From assembly GCF_000244915.1 (NCBI RefSeq), contig NZ_CM001442.1, forward strand, positions 5,518,001-5,582,000: a stretch of 64,000 bases of DNA, written 5' to 3'. Every line of letters begins with the position of its first letter. The stretch's first letter is position 1. The notes beneath the pieces are model-generated. The model did no database searches. It was not told the DNA's origin and worked only from the letters and a program-made list of their open reading frames with translations. A program made the translations under genes and the position numbers. Source of the stretch: Bradyrhizobium sp. WSM471. Its GTDB lineage: Bacteria > Pseudomonadota > Alphaproteobacteria > Rhizobiales > Xanthobacteraceae. Of the stretch, positions 16,767 to 24,295 are shown piece by piece.

Positions 16767-19019
16767 TCAGCGCAACACGTTCAAAAGATCCTGAACCATC
16801 GTATTCGCCGTCGTGATCACCTTGGTGTTGGCCGAATAGGCCTGCTGGGTCACGATCAGCTTGGTGAATTCGTCGGCGATGTCGGTGTTCGAGCCTTCCA
16901 GCGACGAGCCGCTGATCGAGCCGGAAGCACCGTCGATGGCAGGGCCCGACTGTTCAGTCGCGGCGTAGGCGCCGCCGTCCTGCGCCTTCAGGTAGTTGGT
17001 GCCGTTGAAGTGCGACAACGAGACCTGTGCGAGGTCGAGGTTCTGACCGTTGGAGAAGGTCCCGACTACGAGGCCGTTGTTGTTGACGGCGACCGAGCGA
17101 AGCTGACCGGCGGCGTAGCCGTTCTGGGTGATGGTGTTGATGGTGACGGCGCCGCTGGTGCTGGCATATTGCGTCAGTCCGCCCGAGGAGATGTTGAAGG
17201 AGACCGAGCCCAACGACTGGCCGCTGACGCTGACGTTGTTGATGGTGATGCCCGACCCGCTCGGCGAGGTCAGCGAGCCGTCGGCGGCAAAGGTGAAGGC
17301 CTGGCCGGTATTGACCCAGCCGACCGTCGTGCCGGTCGCGTTCGGGTCAGTCTGGTAGAACATGTTCCAGGTATCGGCATGGCCCGCGCCGAGCGAGGCA
17401 CTGTCGGTCTTGGCCCAGCGCAATTGCAGGTTCACCGGCGTGCCGGCCGCGTTGTAGGCGGTCACCGCGCCACCGCTGATCGATTCCTTGGTGAAGGTGG
17501 CGATGTCGTTGCCGATCACGCCGCCGGTGCCGGCAACGCCACCACCGTCACGATTCTTGGTGATGGTCGAGGTGAACCCGAGCGCAGCGAAGGCGGCGCT
17601 GTTGGAGCTCGCCACCGAAAGATTGGAAGCCGTGCCGGTGTTCAGCGTGATCACGCCGCTGCTGCTGACCGACGACCCCGTTGCACCGGAGAGCGCGTCG
17701 ATCTTGCCGAGCAGCATCGTGATGTTGTCAGTGACGTTGATTTGGTTCGGGCCTGACGCGCCGGCGGCCATGAAGGTCAGCGGCTGACCATTGACCGTGA
17801 TGACGTCGCCGGCGGAGAAGCCCGATGTGATCACCTCGGCGCCGCCGGCCGCCGCCGCGCCGCTCAACACCGTGGCGCCCGAGATCGCTGGGGAGGACAG
17901 CACGTTGCCGCCGCGCGTCACGCTGCTGATGCCGAGCGCTGTGGCCGCCTGGCCGCTACCAACCGCTACGTCGGTGGTGGTGCCGCTGGAGATCACGATG
18001 TTGCCGCTGGCGCTGAGCGTTGCGGTAACGCCGGCACCGCCGGCGGTCTGGATCGCGCTCAGGATGCTGGCCACCGTGGCCGTCGTTCCGGCGCCGAGAC
18101 CGATTGTGGTGTTGCTGCCGACCGTCGTGACGGTGGTGCCGCCGTTGAATGTGACCGTGTTGCCGTTGATGGTCAGCACCTGGCCGCTGAGCGCGGTGAG
18201 GGTCGTGGAGGCGAGATGCGTACCCACGGAGTTGTCGAGCGAAGTGGTGGTCGATGCCACCGCCGCAGAGTTGTTCTGGAGCGCCGTTGTGCCGGTCGCA
18301 GTGGTCGACGAGTATGGCGAGCGGATATTGCCGGTTGCGGCAGCGCCGGACGTTGTGGCGTTTGCATACGGCGGAGGCGGCGTGCCGACCGGCAGCGGGT
18401 TGGCCGCGAAGTCCGACGGGTTCAGTCCGCCGGCCGCCAGCAGCGTCTTGGTCGCCGCCGTCGTGCTCGCCACCGTGTTCGGCTGGGTCGGCAGGTTCGC
18501 CGCGTACTGGATCGATGTGGTCGCCTGCGCCGGGATGAAGTTGTTCTGGAATTTCAGGACTGTCGCGACGTTGCCTTGCGGGTTGCCAGTCTTCGGGTCG
18601 ACCGTGACACCCATCAAATAGTAGCCGGCGCCGTTGACCAGATTGCCGTTGGCATTGAGCTGGAAGTCGCCACGCCGCGTGTAATAGGTGACGCCGCTGA
18701 ACACCGGCGCATTGTCGACGACGCCCGTCGCCTTCTGGATCGAGAAGAAGCCGTCACCGGTGATTGCCATGTTGGTGGCGACGCTGGAGCCCGAGATCGT
18801 ACCCTGCGTGGTGATAGTGGCCTTCGCGTTGGCCGTCACGCCGCCCGCGACCTGCTTGCTCGGGACCGAGGAGTCGGGAATGAGATCGACGAAGCTGGTG
18901 CCGATGCCCTTGTACGCGGTGGTGGATGAGTTCGCGATGTTGCCGGAAATGTTCTGCAGCGCGTAGGACTGCGCCTGCAGGCCACCCACCGAGGTGTTCA
19001 TTGCATCGAAGATACCCAT
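16767..19019 (-). CDS. flgE: Flagellar hook protein FlgE, enlarged
   Basis: 750 residues against about 400 in Salmonella. The N-terminus MGIFDAMNTSVGGLQAQSYA and NISGNIANSSTTAYKG, and the C-terminus ITQNGYAAGQLRSVAVNNNG then SLEGSNTDIADEFTKLIVTQ and YSANTKVITTANTM, are clear hook-protein signatures. An insert from roughly residue 225 to 485 closely resembles the insert of FlgL, including GPNQINVTDNIT. The ATG is preceded by GGAGA. It is the first gene of the leftward flgE-K-L string, and its promoter must lie in 19020-19130. Confidence 0.96.
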   Translation of the reverse strand: MGIFDAMNTSVGGLQAQSYALQNISGNIANSSTTAYKGIGTSFVDLIPDSSVPSKQVAGGVTANAKATITTQGTISGSSVATNMAITGDGFFSIQKATGVVDNAPVFSGVTYYTRRGDFQLNANGNLVNGAGYYLMGVTVDPKTGNPQGNVATVLKFQNNFIPAQATTSIQYAANLPTQPNTVASTTAATKTLLAAGGLNPSDFAANPLPVGTPPPPYANATTSGAAATGNIRSPYSSTTATGTTALQNNSAAVASTTTSLDNSVGTHLASTTLTALSGQVLTINGNTVTFNGGTTVTTVGSNTTIGLGAGTTATVASILSAIQTAGGAGVTATLSASGNIVISSGTTTDVAVGSGQAATALGISSVTRGGNVLSSPAISGATVLSGAAAAGGAEVITSGFSAGDVITVNGQPLTFMAAGASGPNQINVTDNITMLLGKIDALSGATGSSVSSSGVITLNTGTASNLSVASSNSAAFAALGFTSTITKNRDGGGVAGTGGVIGNDIATFTKESISGGAVTAYNAAGTPVNLQLRWAKTDSASLGAGHADTWNMFYQTDPNATGTTVGWVNTGQAFTFAADGSLTSPSGSGITINNVSVSGQSLGSVSFNISSGGLTQYASTSGAVTINTITQNGYAAGQLRSVAVNNNGLVVGTFSNGQNLDLAQVSLSHFNGTNYLKAQDGGAYAATEQSGPAIDGASGSISGSSLEGSNTDIADEFTKLIVTQQAYSANTKVITTANTMVQDLLNVLR

Positions 19020-19132
19020 AACTTTGTCTCCAGATCCGATCTCGGCGGCCGGTCGACCATGGCCGCAGTCGGAGGAGACTGTCGCAAGGGCTATGCCAAT
19101 GCGGGTACTTTCACGAAATCAATGACTTAATG

Positions 19133-19159
19133 AAAAAGCCCCGGTCTGACGACCGGGGC
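19133..19159 (-). terminator. Rho-independent terminator after msrB
   Basis: On the minus strand GCCCCGGTC and its complement form a 9-bp stem with a GTCA loop, followed by TTTTT. It separates msrB from flgE. Confidence 0.9.
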
Positions 19160-19197
19160 ACAATTGCCGGGACCGGCAACAATTGCCGGGACGAAAC

Positions 19198-19710
19198 CTA
19201 GGTTGCGGACGCCGCCGCGGGATGGAAGACCAGCCCGAAACCGTCGATGCAGTAGCGCAATCCGGTCGGCTTCGGACCGTCGTCGAAGACGTGGCCGAGA
19301 TGGCCGCCGCAGCGCCGGCAATGCACCTCGGTGCGCAGCATGCCGTAGGTGCGGTCCTCGGTCTTGCCGACATTGCCCTCGATCGGCTGGTAGAAGCTCG
19401 GCCAGCCCGTGCCGCTCTCGAATTTGGTGTCGGAGGCGAACAGCGGCAGGTCGCAGCCGGCGCAGGCGAAGATGCCCTTGCGGTGCTCCTTGAGCAGCGG
19501 GCTGGAGCCCGGCCGCTCGGTGCCCTCCTTGCGCAGGATCTCATATTGCTGCGGCGTGAGCTGGGCACGCCATTCGGCGTCCGTCTTCTCGATCTCGAAT
19601 TTCTGCGCGGCTTTCTCTCCAGCCTCCGCGGGCGATGCTCTGAGCCAGCGGAAGGCCGCAAGGCCAAACAGGCCGGCGACAGTCGTCAACAGGATGCGGC
19701 GGTCAAACAT
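19198..19710 (-). CDS. msrB: Peptide methionine-(R)-S-oxide reductase MsrB, exported
   Basis: 170 residues. It reduces methionine-R-sulfoxide in proteins. Two CxxC zinc pairs are visible (FACAGC and HCRRC), with GTGWPSFYQP and the reductase core GGHLGHVFDDGP, then RYCIDG, whose Cys is catalytic. The N-terminus MFDRRILLTTVAGLFGLAAF with an Ala-x-Ala-like site after ASPAEA suggests export through Tat or Sec, so repair in the periplasm is likely. The ATG at 19710 has GGAG seven bases upstream and is preferred to the ATG at 19722. Confidence 0.94.
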   Translation of the reverse strand: MFDRRILLTTVAGLFGLAAFRWLRASPAEAGEKAAQKFEIEKTDAEWRAQLTPQQYEILRKEGTERPGSSPLLKEHRKGIFACAGCDLPLFASDTKFESGTGWPSFYQPIEGNVGKTEDRTYGMLRTEVHCRRCGGHLGHVFDDGPKPTGLRYCIDGFGLVFHPAAASAT

Positions 19711-19795
19711 CTCATTCTCCATGCGGGAGCGTCTACGCCCTGAGATACGGGCTCTAACCGTCGACGTTACACGTCCGGGCGGAGTTTTTCTCACC

Positions 19796-21253
19796 TTATC
19801 GCGAGGCAGTGTCGTCCTGCGGGACTGGTTCCACGGCTTCCGCCACAGGCTTCGGCGGTGGGGCCGGCCGGGGCCGAACCCCGGGCGGCGAACGTCGCGG
19901 ACCGGTCCCGGCGGCCCGGTTGGCCTCGGCCAGCCGCGCCTCGCGTTCCCGGTCCTTGACCCTGGCACGCTCGCGATAGCGGGCAAGCGAGCCTGCGGCG
20001 GCGGAACTCGCCCTGCCCCAGATTCCGACCAGTTGGCCAGCAACCCGCCCCGTCGTTCCCCCAGCCCAGACCAGCTCGAACGGCGAGAACAGCTTCCAGC
20101 GCTCGTCGCCCCACAGGATGCTGCGGGCGATCATCTGCCCGGCCATGGCCGAGGTGTTCATGCCCTGGCGGCCGAACCCGCTGGCCACCCAGAGGCCTTT
20201 GCGCAACTGGCCGATCTGCGGCATGCCATGCACGGTCTGGCCTGTGGCGCCGCCGAACATGTCGGTGATCTCGACATTGCCGAACTGAGGGAAGATCGAC
20301 CGGATCCGCCGCCTGACGGCGCCTGCAAAGCGCTGCGGCCGCGCGGCCCAAGTGGTCTCCGGACTTTCCCACATCAGCCGGTCGCCGTCGACGATCCGGA
20401 AATGATCGACGCCGTCGGAATCCATCACCGATCCCTTGAAGGAAATGATCTCGTGCACGCGCTCGCCGAGCGGCGCGGTGATGCCGGCATAGCGCCAGAC
20501 CGGCAGCAGCGTCTCCGACAGGCGCCTCAAGGGCGCACCGAGATGGATGTTGCCGGCGAGCACGATATGGGTGGCGCGCAGCCGCGCCGAGGGCGTGACG
20601 ATGCGCTTGCGGATGCCGGAATGATCGATGCTGACGACCGGCGTATCCTCGAAGATGCGCGCTCCCGCCCGTCGCGCCAGCGCGGCGAGGCCGTGCACAT
20701 ATTTGCGTCCGTCGACCTGGAATGCCTTGGGATAGTAGACGCCGTGGAAATAGTGATCGGTCTTGAGCACCGCGCGGACGCGATCGACCTGCCAGCCCTC
20801 GGCTTCGGTGTCGAAATCCTCGTTCAGCATCTGCAAGCGGCTGATCAGCCGGTCGCCGGCATCAACGTTGGAGACCTCGATCACGCCGTCGGTCGGGCCG
20901 ATCCCCGGCATGTTCTCTTCCGTGGCGTTGGCCCGGACGAACTCGGCCCCCTCTTTCGACAGCGTCCACAATTCCCGCGCGTCCTCGAAGCCGATGCGCT
21001 CGATCAGCTCGGCGAGCGGCAGCGCGAAGCCCGGCATCACGGTGCCGAGTTGATTGCCGGAGGCGTTCCAGCCGATGTGGCGGCCCTCGAGCACTGCGAC
21101 GCTGGCCCCCAGCCGGGCCGCCTCGAGCGCGATGGACAGTCCGGCAAGCCCGGCCCCGATGACGCAGATATCGGCATCGAGGTCGAACGACAGCCGCGCT
21201 CGGTCGCGAAAGCCGGCTTCTTCCTGGGACACGCTTGTGAAAGTCTCGCTCAT
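19796..21253 (-). CDS. FAD-dependent oxidoreductase (DAO/PuuB-like)
   Basis: 485 residues. Residues 30-57 hold the dinucleotide-binding motif ICVIGAGLAGLSIALEA ending VLEG. GWNASGNQLGTVMPGF is a DAO-family substrate/FAD segment, and ASGFGRQGMNTSAMAG near 390 closes the FAD site. It most resembles glycine/D-amino-acid and gamma-glutamylputrescine oxidases that act on secondary or primary amines. The last 50 residues are Pro/Arg-rich and probably disordered. It is read leftward and stands alone; the right side carries palindromic repeats. Confidence 0.85.
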   Translation of the reverse strand: MSETFTSVSQEEAGFRDRARLSFDLDADICVIGAGLAGLSIALEAARLGASVAVLEGRHIGWNASGNQLGTVMPGFALPLAELIERIGFEDARELWTLSKEGAEFVRANATEENMPGIGPTDGVIEVSNVDAGDRLISRLQMLNEDFDTEAEGWQVDRVRAVLKTDHYFHGVYYPKAFQVDGRKYVHGLAALARRAGARIFEDTPVVSIDHSGIRKRIVTPSARLRATHIVLAGNIHLGAPLRRLSETLLPVWRYAGITAPLGERVHEIISFKGSVMDSDGVDHFRIVDGDRLMWESPETTWAARPQRFAGAVRRRIRSIFPQFGNVEITDMFGGATGQTVHGMPQIGQLRKGLWVASGFGRQGMNTSAMAGQMIARSILWGDERWKLFSPFELVWAGGTTGRVAGQLVGIWGRASSAAAGSLARYRERARVKDREREARLAEANRAAGTGPRRSPPGVRPRPAPPPKPVAEAVEPVPQDDTASR

Positions 21254-21265
21254 GTTGTTTTCTTA

Positions 21266-21314
21266 GAGCATGATCCGGAAAAGTGTGCAGCGGTTTTCCG
21301 AAAAGATCATGCTC
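21266..21314. repeat. Palindromic repeat GAGCATGATC...GATCATGCTC, copy 1
   Basis: The 10-base ends are perfect inverted repeats, and GGAAAA and TTTTCC inside pair as well. A second copy lies at 32805-32852. It belongs to a class of intergenic palindromes common in Bradyrhizobium. Confidence 0.85.
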
Positions 21315-21327
21315 GAAACAATAACCT

Positions 21328-21366
21328 AAAGCGCGATGACGATTCGCCCTAATCTCATCGCGCTTT
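21328..21366. repeat. Short inverted repeat AAAGCGCGATGA...TCATCGCGCTTT
   Basis: Two perfect 12-base arms are separated by 15 bases. It lies next to the previous palindrome, between the oxidoreductase and sixA starts, and could also stop transcription. Confidence 0.8.
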
Positions 21367-21448
21367 AAGGGCCTGAGCGGCCGCTTGTCACCTTGTCCTC
21401 GACCGGCGCCTGTAGATTATCCTGGTCGTGTAACGATTCGAGAATGCC

Positions 21449-21982
21449 ATGCGCCGTTTGATGCTGCTGCGTCACGCCAAGACCGAGACCGACGCGCCGA
21501 GCGGCCGTGACCAGGACCGCCGGCTCGACGACCGCGGCCACAAGGACGCCGCCGAGATCGGCGACTGGATGGCCTCCCATCCCCCCTTTCCCGAGGCCGT
21601 ACTGGTATCGCATGCCGTCCGGGCCCGGCAGACCTGGGACATTGCCTGGGAGACCATGAAGGACCGCGTCGCCGCGCCGCAGGTGGAGGTCCTGCCGGAA
21701 CTCTACGCCGCCGATCCCGCCCAGATCCTGGAATCCATTCGCACTGCAACCATTCCGGCTGATCCGAGACAATTGCTGCTGGTCGGCCACAATCCGGGCA
21801 TGCACGAGATCGCCCTGATGCTGACAGGCGGCGGCGATCCGACCGCCGCCAAGGCGCTCGCCGACAACCTGCCCACGTCGGGGCTTGCGATCTTCGATTT
21901 TGACGTCAAGGATTGGGGTGACGTGGCTTACCGCCACGGCAAGCTGGTATTGTTCGTCAGTCCAAAGCTGCTTCGAAGTTGA
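21449..21982 (+). CDS. sixA: SixA-like histidine phosphatase
   Basis: 177 residues, the usual length for SixA. The phosphohistidine motif LLRHAKTE is at the N-terminus, RRLDDRGHKDA follows, then SHAVRARQTWDI and the second catalytic His in LLLVGHNPGMHE. SixA removes phosphate from HPt domains or from the nitrogen phosphotransferase system. An HPt protein is encoded in this window at 46859, but no link is shown. It stands alone, rightward, upstream of a universal stress protein. Confidence 0.88.
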   Translation: MRRLMLLRHAKTETDAPSGRDQDRRLDDRGHKDAAEIGDWMASHPPFPEAVLVSHAVRARQTWDIAWETMKDRVAAPQVEVLPELYAADPAQILESIRTATIPADPRQLLLVGHNPGMHEIALMLTGGGDPTAAKALADNLPTSGLAIFDFDVKDWGDVAYRHGKLVLFVSPKLLRS

Positions 21983-22069
21983 GGCTACTTCGAAGTTAAG
22001 GCTGCTTCGATCGGGTTGATCACGCGACGTGCCGGCAAGACGTCCTGACTGGAAGATTTGGAGGCGCAG

Positions 22070-22495
22070 ATGTTCAAGTCCATCCTCGTGCCCATCGACC
22101 TCGCCGACACCGATTTGGCCAAGCCGGCGATCGCGACCGCGGCAACGCTGTCGCAGACCTGGAGCGGCGTGGTGCGCCTGCTCAACGTGCTGCCGATGAC
22201 GCCGGTGATGCTGGCCGAATACGTGCCGGCCGATTTCGACGAGCAGCAGCGCCAGACCTCGGAAGAAGCCCTCGCCATCGTCGCACGCGAGTCCGGCATC
22301 GAGCCTTCCCGCATCTCCAGCGTGGTGCGCCAGGGCGGCATCTACCACGAGATCCTGGAGGAAGCGGTGCACGTGAAGGCCGACCTGATCGTGATGACCT
22401 CGCACCGGCCGGCGATGCGCACCTATTTCCTCGGCTCCAATGCCGGGCATGTCGTCCGCTACGCCAAATGCTCCGTGCTGGTGGTGAGGCACTGA
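22070..22495 (+). CDS. Universal stress protein (UspA family)
   Basis: 141 residues. It starts MFKSILVPIDLADT and ends AKCSVLVVRH, framing the Usp fold. In ATP-binding members a GxxGxxxxxxxxxGS loop comes before the end; here the loop reads SHRPAMRTYFLGSNAG, so the first glycines are missing while GS is kept. Nucleotide binding may be weakened. The ATG at 22070 has GGAG six bases upstream and is preferred to the TTG at 22058. Confidence 0.9.
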   Translation: MFKSILVPIDLADTDLAKPAIATAATLSQTWSGVVRLLNVLPMTPVMLAEYVPADFDEQQRQTSEEALAIVARESGIEPSRISSVVRQGGIYHEILEEAVHVKADLIVMTSHRPAMRTYFLGSNAGHVVRYAKCSVLVVRH

Positions 22496-22511
22496 GGGTC
22501 GGAGCAATGGT

Positions 22512-22973
22512 GTGAAGCAATGGTGGCGGAGATGGACGTACGAGATCCCGCTCGCGATCGGCGACGCTTTATGGGAGGTGCTGGTCGTGCAACTGGCCGC
22601 ACTGCTGGACAGGCTGACGGTGCGGAAGGTGATCGCCTTCATCCCCGTCGTGATCCTCGTACTGGCTTACTACCACAGGATCCCAATCCCGCCGGAATTG
22701 ATGCTGGTCGGCGACTTCCTCGCCTATATCGACATCTTCTCGGTGCTGATCCTGCTCGGCGTGCTTAGCCGCGTCACGACGATGCTGTTCGTCGTTAAAC
22801 AGGCCGCCGCACGTATCGCCAGGTTCGCCGGCAACGTCGCTGCACATTTGCCGCGCCGGGATGTCCGGCATCGGCGCCAACGCGGCGCAGCGACACGACC
22901 TCACCGCAAGCCCGAGCGCTCCGAAGACGATCGAGCTCTCGGCGGTGTTTGGGATCAGGCCGCCTTCGCCTGA
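22512..22973 (+). CDS. Small hypothetical membrane protein
   Basis: 153 residues, not recognised. MKQWWRRWTYEIPLAIGDAL is followed by two likely membrane segments (about 40-56, IAFIPVVILVLAYY, and about 68-95, DFLAYIDIFSVLILLGVL). From about residue 112 the sequence turns Arg-rich (PRRDVRHRRQRG) and reads like out-of-frame DNA, so the true C-terminus may have been lost by a frameshift near 22850 or the gene may be decaying. It starts 16 bases after the stress protein and may be co-transcribed. Confidence 0.55.
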   Translation: MKQWWRRWTYEIPLAIGDALWEVLVVQLAALLDRLTVRKVIAFIPVVILVLAYYHRIPIPPELMLVGDFLAYIDIFSVLILLGVLSRVTTMLFVVKQAAARIARFAGNVAAHLPRRDVRHRRQRGAATRPHRKPERSEDDRALGGVWDQAAFA

Positions 22974-22984
22974 GCCATATACAA

Positions 22985-23070
22985 GCTCGTAGCCCGGGTG
23001 AGCGAAGCGATACCCGGGACAGCTCGTGGTAGGAATCCCGGATGTCGCTTCGCTCATCCGGGCTACAAGC
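22985..23070. repeat. Long palindrome GTAGCCCGG..GAGCGAAGCGA
   Basis: The two arms of about 35 bases are near-perfect inverted complements, with a 15-base spacer. The sequence GTAGCCCGGATGAGCGAAGC is a familiar intergenic repeat in Bradyrhizobium and relatives. It lies just past the 3' end of the small membrane protein gene. Confidence 0.85.
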
Positions 23071-23094
23071 CCTTGCGTTGCCCGTCGGGCAAAA

Positions 23095-23660
23095 CACCCC
23101 AATGCTCGGTCAACGCTCGCCGCCAAAAATATTCCACTTTACCGAAATTCGGAAATCGCGTATGTGTCGCCGCAACCCGGCCCAAGGAAGAGGGGCGTAT
23201 CGCGATCGTCACGAACGCGGGCCGGACGGCGGTGGACGTTGGTCACATCGGCGCGAAGGACTTCGCAGGGCGGGCAACCGTGAGCGAAGGCGTCGCGCAC
23301 ACGACCGGTGTGATCGGCGTACGGCAAAATCGTGTGGTCCTGGCGCCCGGGGTCTGTGCGCCAAGTGTTGCGGTGATGTGGGTTGCCCAACCGGGCACGC
23401 GCGTCAGCCATCCGCAAGGCGACGGGGGCAATAGTGCATCGCTCCCCGGGGAGATCACGACATAAGCCGTAAAGCCACTGCGCAGGGAAGGCCGGATGTT
23501 TTGGCTTCACCTGTATGCCGCTGTGCAGATTTTTTATTGCAACTTCGCACAGTGGACCGCGGGTGCCAGCCGGCGCCCGGTCTTCCCTGCGCCCTCTTTC
23601 AATTGAGGGTGAGACGACGAAGCAAAGCTCGGGCGAAATGCGCCGCGAGGATGCGAGCCC
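23095..23660. repeat. Roughly 0.5-kb noncoding repeat family member
   Basis: The stretch carries GACGGGGGCAATAGTGCATC, then CACTGCGCAGGGAAGGCCGG, and later GTGCCAGCCGGC and TCTTTCAATTGAGGGTGAGA. From memory this block recurs with high similarity at many places in Bradyrhizobium, Rhodopseudomonas and Nitrobacter chromosomes. Parts are sometimes annotated as short hypothetical proteins (here a frame at 23515-23715). I see no supported protein and treat it as a repeat. Its borders are approximate. Confidence 0.6.
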
Positions 23661-23688
23661 ATGTCAGTTATTCAACAACGGTCTCGTG

Positions 23689-23817
23689 CCCCGGACGCAG
23701 CGCAGCGCCTCTTAGCGGTGCGCTGCAGAGCCGGGGCCCATGCGACAGCGAGTGCGCGGCCCTCTGGGTCCGGCTCTGCGCAGCAGCGTAAAAACGCTGC
23801 AGCGCGTCCGGGACAAG
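23689..23817. repeat. Complex palindromic repeat around GCTGCAGAGCCGGG
   Basis: GTGCCCCGGACGCAGCGCAG at the left is mirrored by CTGCAGCGCGTCCGGGAC at the right, with a second inner inverted pair (GCAGAGCCGGGGCCC and GGGTCCGGCTCTGC). This makes a nested two-stem structure, typical of Bradyrhizobium intergenic repeats. Confidence 0.75.
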
Positions 23818-23828
23818 AGCGAAGCGCT

Positions 23829-24065
23829 TTACAGGTAGCGCGTCAGTTCTGCTTTGGCCTGACCGTAGACCGCATCCTCGATCTGGCTGCGCGTGATCCC
23901 GATGTCGCGCAAGGCGCGGTCATCGAGGTCGTTCAGCGTCTTGACGGCGGAGCGGCGCTCCAGGCTGTCGAACAGCGCATAGGCGCCGTTGGCCAGCTTG
24001 CGGAAAAATCCGTCTGACGAGGATGAGCGTAAACTCCGCCCGGCGGTCTGCGAGATCGTGGTCAT
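23829..24065 (-). CDS. DUF1127 (YjiS-like) small protein
   Basis: 78 residues. The C-terminal half holds the DUF1127 pattern: KTLNDLDDRALRDIGITRSQ followed by IEDAVYG. These small Arg-containing proteins are abundant in Rhizobiales; some bind RNA and affect growth and stress responses, but most are uncharacterised. The ATG at 24065 has GGAGAAGGACA upstream, a strong ribosome binding site. It is divergent from a MocR-type regulator across 184 bases that contain repeated motifs. Confidence 0.88.
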   Translation of the reverse strand: MTTISQTAGRSLRSSSSDGFFRKLANGAYALFDSLERRSAVKTLNDLDDRALRDIGITRSQIEDAVYGQAKAELTRYL

Positions 24066-24150
24066 TGTCCTTCTCCGGCCTGTTGTCCACGCGGCGAAAC
24101 GGATGCCGTTGGTGCAAGCGCCCGAGCGCATGCACCTCATTTGCCGTCGG

Positions 24151-24295
24151 ATTGCTCTCGCTCTCCTCGGCTCAATCGTGAAGCTTGATGGAACTTAAAT
24201 GCTCCAGTACACTACTCGGAGCAAGTGAAACATTGCTCTCGGTGCAATAATGTCCAAGTTCGAATACGTGAAGCTTGCCGATGCCATTGCTCTCG
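24151..24295. promoter_or_regulatory. Candidate operator repeats between DUF1127 and mocR
   Basis: ATTGCTCTCG occurs three times (24151, 24232, 24286) and CGTGAAGCTTG twice (24177, 24267), in alternating order. The last copies lie within the start of the mocR coding region. MocR/PdxR regulators commonly bind direct repeats beside their own gene, so this is a likely autoregulatory site; binding is inferred only. Confidence 0.45.

Larger units (their letters stand above)
22974..23828. other. Gene-free stretch made of repeats
   Basis: These 855 bases contain no credible gene: the reading frames are short, Arg/Pro-rich and overlap in all phases. The stretch is a mosaic of three repeat elements, listed separately. 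Confidence 0.7.

Noticed and set aside
23515..23715. Small protein in the noncoding repeat
   Set aside because: The frame is often annotated in related genomes, but it has no ribosome binding site, no domain and lies within a repeat whose other frames are equally open.
22985..23817. Insertion sequence or prophage remnant
   Set aside because: No transposase or integrase fragment, no target-site duplication that I can see; only palindromes and a noncoding block.
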